64,000 bases of DNA, from NCBI RefSeq assembly GCF_002205895.1, contig NZ_NJDE01000003.1, forward strand, positions 62,001-126,000, written 5' to 3'. How positions within the stretch are numbered: position 1 is the first letter of the stretch; every line of letters starts with the position of its first letter. The notes under the pieces are model-generated. The model was not told the DNA's origin, did no database searches, and saw nothing but the letters and a program-made list of their open reading frames with translations. This document shows positions 44,227 to 52,965 of this stretch, one piece after another. The position numbers were made by a program, and so were the translations under genes. Origin of the DNA: Saccharibacillus sp. O23. GTDB lineage: Bacteria > Bacillota > Bacilli > Paenibacillales > Paenibacillaceae.

Positions 44227-46170
44227 TCAGTCTTTCTTCAGAGCTTCCACCAGAAGCTGCGTATAAGCGCGCGCGCCGGCCGGCATCAGATGCACGCCGT
44301 CGCGAGCGAAATAATCGTCGTGTCCGGCGCTGGCCGAATACCAGTCCAGCACTTCGACCCGGCCGTCTCGGCTCGTCGCCCGCGACAACGCGTCGTTGAC
44401 CACGCTTTGCCACGGACGCGGCACCCGCGTATTGACCAAGATGATCCGTTTGGCCGCGGACAGCTTCGTCAGCAGTTCGTTCAGCTGTTCGTCGGTGAAC
44501 GAACCGTTCGTGCCCAGTTGAACGACGATCGTCGTTCCGATCTGTCCTTGCGCGGCCAACTGATCGACCAATGCCGGAGCCTGCGACATCTGACGGCCGA
44601 CCAGGCCGTCGACCTTGATTCCCGGAAGTTCGGCCGTCAGATACGGCTCGATATCGAGCATCACGGAGTCGCCGATCGCCGTCATCCCGATACCGGTACC
44701 GGCCGGCAGCGGCGCGTCGGCCGAACCGACGGCTGTCGACGCGCCGCCTTGCGTGCCTTGCGCGGGAGCGGCCGCTCCTGCCGCCGGCGTGCCGGCAGCG
44801 TTCGTCTCGCCGCTTCCGGCTGCCGGTACATCCGTGCCGGCGTAAGGCGTCTGCGCTTCGGCCGGCGGGGCGAAGCCTTTCATGGCAAGGCCCAATACCA
44901 GAACCAACGCGACCGAAGAACCCAGCGCGATCCATCTGCGCTTTCGGCCGACTTCCGGGGCGCGCATGACGCGGCGCCACCATTCGCCGAACTTGCCGGT
45001 GCGCACCGGCTGTTCGATATAGCGGTACGACAGCGCCGCAAGCGCGAAGCTGGCGAGAAGCTGAAGCAGAATGCGGGTCATGTTCGGCCCGCCGGTGTTC
45101 ACGAGCGGCGTCGTCAAGACGATGACGGGATAATGCCAGAGATAGAGCCCGTACGACCTTGCGCCGATCCAGCGCAGCGGCTTCGCGCCGAGCACCCGGC
45201 CCAATCGGCAGGCCGGATGGGCCAACGCCGCGACCAGAATGGTCGTCGCCAGCGACAGCAGCACCATGCCGCCGCGGTACAAGAACGTGCCGTAGTCGTT
45301 CGACTTGAAGATCAGGATCGCGATGACGATCAAGCAGATCGTCGCCGTGACGTCGAGCGTCTTCGTCGCCGACTTCGAAATATTCGTCTTAAGCTTGCGG
45401 CTCGGCCAGACCACGGCCAGCGCCGCCCCGATCAGCAGCGAGAACAGCCGCGTATCGGTGCCGTAATAGACCCGGCTCGGATCTTCGCCCGGCCGGTACA
45501 TGATCGCCATCGCCAGCGCCGACGCCAAAGCGAGTCCCGCTAGAACCAGCGCGAGCTTGCCCCGGTTCTTCCGCGCCAAGATCAGGCCGATGCCGAGCAG
45601 AATCGGCCAGAAGATATAGAACTGTTCTTCGACGGCCAGCGACCAGAGATGACCGAGCGGCGAGAGCGGCCCGAAGCTCTGGAAGTAAGACACCTGATGG
45701 AAGATCGACCACCAATTGCTGTAATACAGCAGAGCGGCCGGAACGTCGCCGAGCATGGCCGGAAGCCGGCTGTGATCGAACAAGATCGACCATAATACGG
45801 CGAACAGCACGACGGTCAGCATCGCCGGGAGCAGCCGCTTGGCGCGCCTGATCCAGAAATCTTTCATGTCGAACCGCCCGGTGCGGTCCCATTGGGCGAG
45901 CAGGATATCCGTGATCAGATAACCCGACAGCACGAAAAACATGGTGACGCCCAGCAGCCCGCCCGGCGCCCATTCGGTATGAAGATGGTAGGCAATCACG
46001 GCGAGCACGGCCAGCGCGCGCAGCCCGTCCAAGCCCGGCATATAGCGGCTCGCGTGCGGTTTGGGTCGATCGGATGCCGAAGCTTGCCGTCTTGAAGACG
46101 GAGATTCTTCCATTCCGTAACGTCGGTTTTCGCTTTTCGCCTCGTTGCCTGCGTATTGTCCGTTGATCAT
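44227..46170 (-). CDS. OatA-like membrane acyltransferase with SGNH domain
   Basis: 647 residues. Residues 40-390 form an Acyltransferase-3 membrane domain with about ten helices (MPGLDGLRALAVLAVIAYHL, FFVLSGYLITDILL, HLWSLAVEEQFYIFWP). After an Ala/Gly/Pro-rich linker comes an extracytoplasmic SGNH domain with the nucleophile in AIGDSVM, Asn in LGTNGSF and Asp-x-x-His in ARDGVHLMPAGARAY. This is the plan of OatA peptidoglycan O-acetyltransferases; acetylation of teichoic acid or an exopolysaccharide is an alternative. GCAGAGG lies just before the ATG. Confidence 0.88.
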   Translation of the reverse strand: MINGQYAGNEAKSENRRYGMEESPSSRRQASASDRPKPHASRYMPGLDGLRALAVLAVIAYHLHTEWAPGGLLGVTMFFVLSGYLITDILLAQWDRTGRFDMKDFWIRRAKRLLPAMLTVVLFAVLWSILFDHSRLPAMLGDVPAALLYYSNWWSIFHQVSYFQSFGPLSPLGHLWSLAVEEQFYIFWPILLGIGLILARKNRGKLALVLAGLALASALAMAIMYRPGEDPSRVYYGTDTRLFSLLIGAALAVVWPSRKLKTNISKSATKTLDVTATICLIVIAILIFKSNDYGTFLYRGGMVLLSLATTILVAALAHPACRLGRVLGAKPLRWIGARSYGLYLWHYPVIVLTTPLVNTGGPNMTRILLQLLASFALAALSYRYIEQPVRTGKFGEWWRRVMRAPEVGRKRRWIALGSSVALVLVLGLAMKGFAPPAEAQTPYAGTDVPAAGSGETNAAGTPAAGAAAPAQGTQGGASTAVGSADAPLPAGTGIGMTAIGDSVMLDIEPYLTAELPGIKVDGLVGRQMSQAPALVDQLAAQGQIGTTIVVQLGTNGSFTDEQLNELLTKLSAAKRIILVNTRVPRPWQSVVNDALSRATSRDGRVEVLDWYSASAGHDDYFARDGVHLMPAGARAYTQLLVEALKKD

Positions 46171-46429
46171 GGCCTCTGCCCTTTCGGTGATTCGGATTTA
46201 TGTAGAGCCTCTACGGGTTTCGAACCTGCGGCTGTCGATATACTAACCCCTATTATAAGCAGGTCGGGCCTCGATAGCCAGACGAAGACCGTTTTTTTCC
46301 AGAGGGGCTTTTTTGATGCGGGCGAAGCTGCCGAAAAGCAGCAGGCAAGCCGGCGCGGTCCGTTCTTCGGTCCGAAGCGATCGGCGGCGAGCGGTTGACC
46401 GATGCGATCCGTCCGAAGCTTTCCGCAGC
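46171..46429. other. Intergenic region upstream of the OatA-like gene
   Basis: No gene is supported. The 46240-46262 part is AT-richer (ACTAACCCCTATTATAAGC) and may hold the promoter of the minus-strand acyltransferase gene. Confidence 0.3.
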
Positions 46430-46469
46430 AAAAAACCGCTTTTTCGCTCAAGGGCGAAAAAGCGGTTTT
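46430..46469 (-). terminator. Rho-independent terminator of the potABCD operon
   Basis: AAAACCGCTTTTTCGC and GCGAAAAAGCGGTTTT form a perfect 16-bp stem, with six T on the minus strand; 25 bases after the potD stop. Confidence 0.92.
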
Positions 46470-46493
46470 GGCGTACACCCGGCAACCGGCCGT

Positions 46494-47564
46494 TTAAGAC
46501 CCGTTCATTTTGAATTGCAGGAACAGTTCGTTATAACGCACCAGCATCTTTTTGCCCAGATTCTCGTATACTTCCAGACGCTCGGTCAACTCGTCCGGCG
46601 GATAGAACCGTTCGTCGCCCGAGACATCTTCCGGCAGCAGCGCCAGCGCGGCGTCGTTCGGCGTCGAGTAGCCGACGTATTCGGTATTCTGCGCGTTGAC
46701 TTCCGGATCGAGCATGAAATTGATGAATTTCATCGCGCCGTCGACGTTCTGCGCGGTCTTCGGCACGACCATGTTGTCGAAATACAGGTTGGACCCTTCT
46801 TTCGGTACCACGTAATCCAGATCCTCGTTCTCGCTCATGATCTCCGACGCGTCGCCCGAGAACACCAGTCCGGCCGCCGCTTCGCCGTTGGCGAGCAGCA
46901 GCTTGATCTCGTCGCCGACGATCGCTTTGACGTTCGGGGACAGCTTCATCAGATGGTTCAGCGCCTGCTGAAGATGCTCTTCGTTCGTGTCGTTGAGCGA
47001 GTACCCTTGACTCACGAGTCCCGTCCCGATTACTTCGCGCGCGCCGTCGGTCAACAGGATGTCGTTGCGCAGCGACGGGTCCCACAAGTCTTCCCAGCTC
47101 TCGAACTTGAGATCGGTCAGCTTCGGGTTATAGACCACGCCGAGCGTTCCCCAGAAATACGGCATCGAATATTCGTTGTCCGGGTCGAACGACAAATTCA
47201 GGAACTTGGGATCGATGTATTTCATGTTCGGAATCTTGCCGTGATCGAGCGGAATCAGCAGCTTCTCTTCCCGCATCTTCTCGATCGCGTAATCGGAAGG
47301 CACGGCCACGTCGAACGTGGTGCCGCCCTGCTCGATCTTCGTCAGCATCGCTTCGTTCGAATCGAACGTCTGATAGATGACCGTGATCCCCGTTTCTTGT
47401 TGGAAACGGGTCAGCAGTTCGGGGTCGATATAATCGCCCCAGTTATAGATGGTCAGCGTATTGCCGCTGGAGTAACCTTGACTGGAATTCAGCCGCGCCG
47501 CGACGAACATGAGCGCGAAAGCGACGACCAGAATCAGCACCAGCGTGCGCGTCATCGACTTCAT
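46494..47564 (-). CDS. potD: Polyamine ABC transporter substrate-binding protein
   Basis: 356 residues, PotD/PotF type: LTIYNWGDYIDPELLTRFQQ, VIYQTFDSNEAMLTKIEQGG, FDVAVPSDYAIEKM and LGVVYNPKL. The N-terminus is a hydrophobic helix (TLVLILVVAFALMFVAARL) without a lipobox cysteine, so it is probably an uncleaved anchor or ordinary signal rather than a lipoprotein. Spermidine/putrescine is the likely ligand. Its ATG overlaps the potC stop by 4 bases. Last gene of the operon. Confidence 0.92.
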   Translation of the reverse strand: MKSMTRTLVLILVVAFALMFVAARLNSSQGYSSGNTLTIYNWGDYIDPELLTRFQQETGITVIYQTFDSNEAMLTKIEQGGTTFDVAVPSDYAIEKMREEKLLIPLDHGKIPNMKYIDPKFLNLSFDPDNEYSMPYFWGTLGVVYNPKLTDLKFESWEDLWDPSLRNDILLTDGAREVIGTGLVSQGYSLNDTNEEHLQQALNHLMKLSPNVKAIVGDEIKLLLANGEAAAGLVFSGDASEIMSENEDLDYVVPKEGSNLYFDNMVVPKTAQNVDGAMKFINFMLDPEVNAQNTEYVGYSTPNDAALALLPEDVSGDERFYPPDELTERLEVYENLGKKMLVRYNELFLQFKMNGS

Positions 47565-48382
47565 CTCGGCACCCCCATTCTGGCGGCGGCTTCGCCGCTC
47601 CGGCGCTTCTCGCTGCGTCGCGTCGAGATGTAATAAGCGACGACGAGGAAGATCGTGAACAAGAAGATCAGCGTGGACAAAGCGTTGATCGACAGCGATA
47701 CGCCCTGCCGCGCCCGCGAATAGATCTCGACGGCGAGCGTCGAATAGCCGCTGCCCGTCACGAAGAACGTGACCGCGAAGTCGTCCAGCGAATACGTCAG
47801 CGCCATGAAGAATCCGCTGAAGATGCCCGGACGGATGAACGGCAGGATGACCTTCGTCAGCACGTCGCGGCGGCTGGCCCCGAGGTCGCGGGCCGCGTCG
47901 ATCAGCGTCGGGCTCATCTCTTCCAGCCGCGGCAGGATCATCAGGACGGCGATCGGAATGCTGAACGCGACGTGCGAGATCAAGACGGACGCGAAGCCCA
48001 GCTTGATTCCGACGAGCGTGAACAGGATCAGGAACGAAGCGCCGATGATGACGTCCGGGCTGACGATCAATACGTTATTGAGCGACAGCAGCGTATTTTT
48101 GACTCGCGCGCGCCGCATGTTATGAATCGCCAGCGAACCGAATACGGCGATGATCGTCGCGATCGTCGACGACAGCAGCGCGATCACCAGCGTATTGATC
48201 ACGATGATGATCAGCCGCGTGTCGGCGAACACTTCTTTGTAATAATCCAGCGTGAAGCTCTCGAAATCGTGCATCGCTCCGCCGCTGTTGAACGAGTAAT
48301 ACATCAGATACAGGATCGGCGCGTACAGTACGGCGAAGACCAGCACCAGATACAGGTTGGAGATTCCGTTCTTTTTCTTCAT
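47561..48382 (-). CDS. potC: Polyamine ABC transporter permease
   Basis: 273 residues, six helices. EAA loop: [20 protein letters not shown] with LPFIRPG. N-terminal LYLVLVFAVLYAPILYLMYY and SFNSGGAMHDFESFTLDYY match PotC. The start overlaps the potB stop by 4 bases (ATGA) and the end overlaps potD, so all are translationally coupled. Confidence 0.92.
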   Translation of the reverse strand: MKKKNGISNLYLVLVFAVLYAPILYLMYYSFNSGGAMHDFESFTLDYYKEVFADTRLIIIVINTLVIALLSSTIATIIAVFGSLAIHNMRRARVKNTLLSLNNVLIVSPDVIIGASFLILFTLVGIKLGFASVLISHVAFSIPIAVLMILPRLEEMSPTLIDAARDLGASRRDVLTKVILPFIRPGIFSGFFMALTYSLDDFAVTFFVTGSGYSTLAVEIYSRARQGVSLSINALSTLIFLFTIFLVVAYYISTRRSEKRRSGEAAARMGVPR

Positions 48383-49197
48383 CTCCGCACCCCTTTCTTA
48401 CTACCGCCGGTCACGAACATGATCACGGCCATCGCCACGATCAGGAAGACGGCGACGGTCGAACCCATGCCCCAGTCCTGCGTGACGAGGAAATGCTGCT
48501 CGATCGCCGTGCCGAGCGTGATGACTTTGTTGCCGGCGATCAATCGCGTGATCATGAACAGCGACAGCGCCGGGATGAACACCGAGATGCAGCCGGACTT
48601 CACCCCCGAGAGCGTCAGCGGAAAAATGACCCGGCGGAACGTCGTCCAACTCGATGCGCCCAGATCGCGCGCCGCGTCGGTGAGCGACAGGTTCAACTCT
48701 TCGATGGCGTTATAGATCGGCATGATCATGAACGGCACGAAAATATAGATCGATACGAATACGAAGCTTCCGCTGGTGAACAAGAGCTGCTTCTCTCCGA
48801 TCCCGACCGTCTCCAGCAGCGCGTTGATCGGACCGTACGTGCCGAAGATACCCATGAACGCGTACGTTTTGAGCAGCAGATTGATCCATGTCGGCAGGAT
48901 GATCAGCAGCAGCCAAAGCTGCTTGTGTTTGGTTCGCGTGAGCAGATAAGCGGCCGGATACGCGATCAGCAGCGAGAACAACGTAATCAAGAATGCGTAC
49001 CAGAACGAACTCAGCGTCATTTTCAGATACACCGGGGTGAAGAAATCCGCATAGTTGGAAAACGTAAAACGTCCTTCCACGTCGAACAGCGAATAGTAGA
49101 CGACCAGCACGACAGGCGCGATCACGAACAGCACGACCCACAGATAGTACGGGATGTAGGCGAGCGACCGCGTGGTTCCGCTGCTCTTACCGTTCAT
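48379..49197 (-). CDS. potB: Polyamine ABC transporter permease
   Basis: 272 residues, six helices. EAA loop: [20 protein letters not shown] with FPLTLSGV. The N-terminal region [20 protein letters not shown] and [15 protein letters not shown] are typical of PotB. The ATG at 49197 has GAGG 9 bases upstream; a GTG at 49203 is closer to it and less likely. The gene starts inside the last codons of potA. Confidence 0.9.
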   Translation of the reverse strand: MNGKSSGTTRSLAYIPYYLWVVLFVIAPVVLVVYYSLFDVEGRFTFSNYADFFTPVYLKMTLSSFWYAFLITLFSLLIAYPAAYLLTRTKHKQLWLLLIILPTWINLLLKTYAFMGIFGTYGPINALLETVGIGEKQLLFTSGSFVFVSIYIFVPFMIMPIYNAIEELNLSLTDAARDLGASSWTTFRRVIFPLTLSGVKSGCISVFIPALSLFMITRLIAGNKVITLGTAIEQHFLVTQDWGMGSTVAVFLIVAMAVIMFVTGGSKKGVRR

Positions 49198-50281
49198 GGG
49201 CACCGACCTCGGCCTCTTCTTCGTCTTCCTCGTAAGCTTCGAGCCGCCGATCGAATTCTTCTTCCGTTTCTCCGAAGCGCATGACGTGGATCGCTTCCGG
49301 ATCGAAGGTCAGCCCGATCTGCGCGCCGACGTCGGCCCGCTTGGTCGAATGGACCAGCCACTCCTGCCCGGATTCGTCGTAGCAGCTGATCTCGTAATGG
49401 ACGCCGCGGAACAATTGGGTATCGACGCGGACTTTGAGTTTGCCGGCTTCCTGCGTCGTGATCTCCAGATCTTCCGGACGGATCACGATCTCGATCGGTT
49501 CGTTGGCGCGGAGGCCTGCGTCGACGCATTCGAACCGTTTACCGTTGAACTCGACCCGATAATCTTCGATCATCACGCCCGGCACGATGTTCGATTCGCC
49601 GATAAAATCGGCCACGAAACGGTTGATCGGCTCGTCGTAGATATCGTTCGGCGTGCCGCTCTGCTCGATCCGGCCTTGATTCATGACGAAGATGTAGTCC
49701 GACATCGCCAGCGCTTCTTCCTGATCGTGCGTGACGAAGATGAACGTGATGCCGAGACGCTGCTGAAGTTCGCGCAGCACGTACTGCATCTCGGTGCGCA
49801 GCTTCAGGTCGAGCGCGGACAGCGGTTCGTCGAGCAGCAGCACTTCCGGTTCGTTCACGATCGCCCGGGCGATCGCGACGCGCTGGCGCTGGCCGCCGGA
49901 CATCTCGTTGATGCCGCGGTTCTCGTAACCTTCCAGATTGACCATCTTCAGCGCTTCCGTTACTTTGGAGGCGACGACGTCTTTTTTCAGCTTCTTGATC
50001 CGCAGTCCGAACGCCACGTTCTCGAACACGTTCAGATGAGGAAACAGCGCGTAATCCTGAAAAACGGTGTTGACTTGGCGTTTCTCCGGCGGCACTTTGT
50101 TGATGACCCGCCCGTCCAGATAAATAGAGCCGTTCGTCGGCTCCATGAATCCCGCGATCATGCGCAGGATGGTCGTTTTGCCGCAGCCCGAAGGACCGAG
50201 CAGCGTATAGAACTTGCCGCGCTCGATCTCGAAGTCGATCTTCTTCAAGACGGTCAGGCCGTCTTCGTACGTTTTCGTCAC
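49187..50281 (-). CDS. potA: Polyamine ABC transporter ATPase; true start probably ATC at 50314
   Basis: 364 residues from the conventional GTG at 50281. Walker A GPSGCGKT, signature MSGGQRQR, Walker [13 protein letters not shown], switch [14 protein letters not shown] and a C-terminal TOBE-like regulatory domain are present, as in PotA. The GTG start would drop the first beta strand. Eleven more in-frame codons upstream encode the expected [11 protein letters not shown], and AGGAGG stands 9 bases before ATC at 50314-50312, where no ATG, GTG or TTG is present in frame. I therefore think translation starts at ATC or that a base is misread there. The C-terminus is strongly acidic (EEDEEEAEV). 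First gene of potABCD. Confidence 0.92.
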   Translation of the reverse strand: MTKTYEDGLTVLKKIDFEIERGKFYTLLGPSGCGKTTILRMIAGFMEPTNGSIYLDGRVINKVPPEKRQVNTVFQDYALFPHLNVFENVAFGLRIKKLKKDVVASKVTEALKMVNLEGYENRGINEMSGGQRQRVAIARAIVNEPEVLLLDEPLSALDLKLRTEMQYVLRELQQRLGITFIFVTHDQEEALAMSDYIFVMNQGRIEQSGTPNDIYDEPINRFVADFIGESNIVPGVMIEDYRVEFNGKRFECVDAGLRANEPIEIVIRPEDLEITTQEAGKLKVRVDTQLFRGVHYEISCYDESGQEWLVHSTKRADVGAQIGLTFDPEAIHVMRFGETEEEFDRRLEAYEEDEEEAEVGAHER

Positions 50282-50311
50282 GGAATCGAAACGAATGATA
50301 TATGGCTCTGC

Positions 50312-50330
50312 GATGGCGAAACCCCTCCTC
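50312..50330 (-). promoter_or_regulatory. Ribosome site of potA placed before an ATC codon
   Basis: GAGGAGGGG on the minus strand ends 7 bases before ATC (50314-50312), which opens the frame of the conserved PotA N-terminus. No standard start codon occurs between it and the GTG at 50281. Confidence 0.6.
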
Positions 50331-50344
50331 TGTAACAGCAGCAG

Positions 50345-50373
50345 GGCCGGACCTCCCTCGGGAGTCTCCGGCC
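50345..50373 (-). promoter_or_regulatory. Stem-loop in the potA leader
   Basis: GGCCGGA and TCCGGCC enclose an inner CTCCC/GGGAG stem. It lies about 15 bases upstream of the potA ribosome site and has no T run, so it is a leader structure rather than a terminator. Confidence 0.5.
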
Positions 50374-50417
50374 TTCTTCCTGCCTCTGGATAATGATTAA
50401 CCTATTCTACCCGCTAT

Positions 50418-50447
50418 TCTATAGAAAAAAAGCGTTAGGCGCTACAA
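50418..50447 (-). promoter_or_regulatory. Candidate potABCD promoter
   Basis: TTGTAG, an 18-base spacer and TATAGA on the minus strand. A perfect 12-base palindrome (TATGTATACATA, 50451-50462) stands just upstream and may be an operator. Confidence 0.4.
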
Positions 50448-50582
50448 AAGTATGTATACATAACCGTTTTTTTGAGTTAAAAGACGGTCGGAAATTCGCT
50501 GGGGCGTTGATCGGCAGCGCGGTAAGGCGGCGCCTTCGAATCCCCTTTTGAAGCGTGCGCATTTCCGATCTTGCAAACCCGC

Positions 50583-51177
50583 TCAAAGCGTTCGCTGCGC
50601 TTTGACGCTGCACGTAAAGTTCGTCTCGGTGACGTATTCGATAAAATTCACCGCGCCGGCATAGTCCAGATAAGACTGATAACGGAGCCGGATCGCGGGC
50701 AGCGTGATCCAATCCAGCACTTCTTCCTTAGGCACCCACTTGCATGCGCTGGTTTCTTCGGAAACGGTCAGCTCTCCGCCTACGGCCGTGCAGGCGAAGT
50801 CGAACATGACTTTGGTCGGCACGTCGGTGACGCCGTCGTACCATTTATGCAGCCCCGTATTGGAGATCACGTTCACCATCTGATTGACGACCACGTCGAT
50901 CCCGCTCTCTTCTTTGACTTCGCGAATCACGCCGTCTATTACCCTTTCAACTCTTAATCAGAGGTTTACGTTTTCCTGAAACGCACACGCTTTTGGTGCG
51001 ATTCAGGGGAGCGTAACCTTACCTTTGGTGTTGACAAGGTACGATCAGATTCTCCCCGACTTCGGTGATTCCGCCGGGATAGACCCAGCCGTCGTCATGC
51101 GCTTTGACCAGCAGAATATTGCCCTGCCCGTCTTCGACGATGCCTCCTGCGGATACGATATGCGTCGGAAATGTCAT
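50583..51177 (-). pseudogene. Nudix hydrolase gene interrupted by a 106-bp insertion
   Basis: Two segments together make one Nudix protein of about 160 residues. The 5' part (51177 to 51043, AAGGAGG 6 bases before the ATG) encodes MTFPTHIVSAGG to PGGITEVGENLI. The 3' part (from 50936) continues DGVIREVKEESGIDV to the stop at 50583. Joined, they restore the Nudix box G-x5-E-x7-RE-x2-EE-x-G exactly. Between them 106 bases introduce a TAA at 51021-51019. The downstream half could restart only at poor GTG codons and lacks half the catalytic box, so the gene is probably inactive unless the insertion is removed or bypassed. Confidence 0.8.
50937..51042. mobile_element. 106-bp hairpin-forming insertion within the Nudix gene
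   Basis: The insert contains an imperfect palindrome (50963-51018: GGTTTACG...CGTAACC outside, CCTGAA-CGCAC / GTGCG-TTCAGG inside). Its right end (51017-51042) matches 60762-60786 in a roughly 23-base segment around GTCAACACCAAAGGTA. No ORF. It may be a small non-autonomous element; no clear target duplication was found. Confidence 0.55.
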
Positions 51178-51288
51178 GAATATCCTCCTTGTCTAAACTC
51201 GTAATAGATGGTCCGGCTTCAGATTCGTTTAAGGCGTCGGTTTTATACTCGGATCAGATAAGACGCAGAAACGAAAGGATGATCCGAC

Positions 51289-51474
51289 ATGCTGCTATTT
51301 TCGATCTTGACCACCACGCTGCTGATCGCCGCCCTCGTACTGATCGCGATCCGCAAAATTCCCAAAAAAGCGGTGCTGCCTCTGCTCGCGGGCGCCATGA
51401 CGCTGCGGCTGGCCGCTGCCGTTCCGATGCTGGCCGGCACGGGGCTGCTGCGGCGGGTGACGGAGTTGTGGTGA
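51289..51474 (+). CDS. Small membrane protein
   Basis: 61 residues with two hydrophobic segments (LLFSILTTTLLIAALVLIAI and AVLPLLAGAMTLRLAAAVPM) around a basic turn (RKIPKK). AAAGGA lies about 10 bases before the ATG. Not recognised; it looks genuine because the hydrophobic pattern and ribosome site coincide, but it could be a chance ORF. Confidence 0.5.
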   Translation: MLLFSILTTTLLIAALVLIAIRKIPKKAVLPLLAGAMTLRLAAAVPMLAGTGLLRRVTELW

Positions 51475-51546
51475 ATCATTCGCGGATCGTGCCTGCCCGT
51501 CCTCGCGGAGACGCGATCCGGCGGACGTTTCGCGCCGAACTCCGCG

Positions 51547-52965
51547 TCAGAACTTGTATTTCTTCATGATCGGGACGCCGACGCGATTCAGCAGCGGCGA
51601 CAGCAGGGCCCAGCCGATCCGGCGGTAAGGCGGCAGATGCCGGTCGTATACGGCGCTGTATTCGATTTCGGCCGTCGCGCCGCGGTTGCGCTTGAACTGC
51701 GCCGCTCCCGCGCTCTCGTGCAGCAGGCAGTTCTCTTCGGCCGCCCGCTTCAGCAGCACGGCGGAGAGCATCCGGTACAAACCCGTGTCCTGCGGTAGTC
51801 CCGTGTCGTAACCGAATACCGGCGTGGTCATGATGCCGTCTTGAACGTAATAACCCAACACCGCGTCTAGGCTCCCCGTGCCGCGAGCGCGCAGCGCGTG
51901 CAGCCGAAGCAGTTCTTTTTCGAGCGCGATCTCGAAAAATCGGGGCGTGAACACCGGATTATGGGCCGAATATTTATCGATATACAGCAGCCGGTACAGC
52001 TCCGCCAGACGCGGAGCGTCGGCTGCGGACAGCTCTTCCGGTCCGACGATGTCGTAACCCTGCTTCTCCAGCAGGCCGTAATCGCGTTTGAGCAGCCAGC
52101 GGGCTTTCGACGGGATCTTGTCCGGCGAATCGTACAGATACACTTGGCGGCTCGGCACGAGGCGAAAGCCGAGCGCCGTCAGCGTCTCGATATACAGCGG
52201 CGTCGTGCGCGGATTGAGCGAACGGAAGATCAGCGAGCGGTCGGGATACTGCCGCAGCAGCAGCAGGGCCGCTTCGCGGATCTCTTCCGCGCTCAGCGCC
52301 GGGTACAGATTGGTGGACAACAGCCGGTTGTTCACCTGCACGGCGCGGTTGAAGCGCGACGCCTTCAGCAGCATGCCCGCGGGCGTCAGCAGCGCGCCTA
52401 GCGCCGCCCGTGCGGCGCGCGATTCCAGCATCGCGAGCTCTTCGCGCGCGTAGCTGACGTAATGGGTATACGGCGAGAAGACATAGGAATCGCCGTATTC
52501 GCGGTCGCCGACGCTGATCGGCAGCGTCACGCCCGAGCCTTCGCGATGCAGCGCGCGCAGCGACGTATCGACGTTGGCGATCAAGGCCGGGACGCTTGCG
52601 GCCTGCATGGCGGCCAGCCAGCGCAGCGTTTGGGCTTCGCCGTCGGCGGAGGCAAGAGCGGACGCGGCATTAGCAGGAGCGCCGGGGTCGGAAAAGGCCT
52701 CGGGAGCAGCAGTCGCAAGAGCACCTCCGGCGGTAGAATCGGTCTCGACAGCAGCGGAGGCGGAATCCGCCGCTTCGGCAGCGACCTCGGCAGAGGCCTT
52801 TGCGGCAGTCGCAGAAACGTCCGCGATCGCAGCAGCAGAAACGCCTGCGCCTTCCTTCGTTACGGATTCTGCCGTCTCCGTCGATTCGCGCCTCGCATGA
52901 TTATTCGTTTGCCGCTTCAGCCAAGCCGCCAGTTCTTCGCCTTCATACAGGTTCCATCCGTTCAT
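51547..52965 (-). CDS. GNAT-like acyltransferase-type protein of the biosynthetic cluster
   Basis: 472 residues. Residues 30-115 are an Ala/Ser/Glu-rich low-complexity stretch. The rest resembles a large GNAT/FemAB-like fold (REAALLLLRQYPDRSLIFRS, LYIETLTALGFRLVPSRQVY, LAELYRLLYIDKYSAHNPVF, AVLGYYVQDGIMTTPVFGYD). Homologues known to me are only called hypothetical or GNAT. The ATG at 52965 has AGGAGG 10 bases upstream and lies inside the end of the adenylate-forming enzyme gene (23-base overlap), so the two are coupled. Last gene of the cluster. A role in transferring an acyl or aminoacyl group to the pathway product is inferred. Confidence 0.72.
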   Translation of the reverse strand: MNGWNLYEGEELAAWLKRQTNNHARRESTETAESVTKEGAGVSAAAIADVSATAAKASAEVAAEAADSASAAVETDSTAGGALATAAPEAFSDPGAPANAASALASADGEAQTLRWLAAMQAASVPALIANVDTSLRALHREGSGVTLPISVGDREYGDSYVFSPYTHYVSYAREELAMLESRAARAALGALLTPAGMLLKASRFNRAVQVNNRLLSTNLYPALSAEEIREAALLLLRQYPDRSLIFRSLNPRTTPLYIETLTALGFRLVPSRQVYLYDSPDKIPSKARWLLKRDYGLLEKQGYDIVGPEELSAADAPRLAELYRLLYIDKYSAHNPVFTPRFFEIALEKELLRLHALRARGTGSLDAVLGYYVQDGIMTTPVFGYDTGLPQDTGLYRMLSAVLLKRAAEENCLLHESAGAAQFKRNRGATAEIEYSAVYDRHLPPYRRIGWALLSPLLNRVGVPIMKKYKF

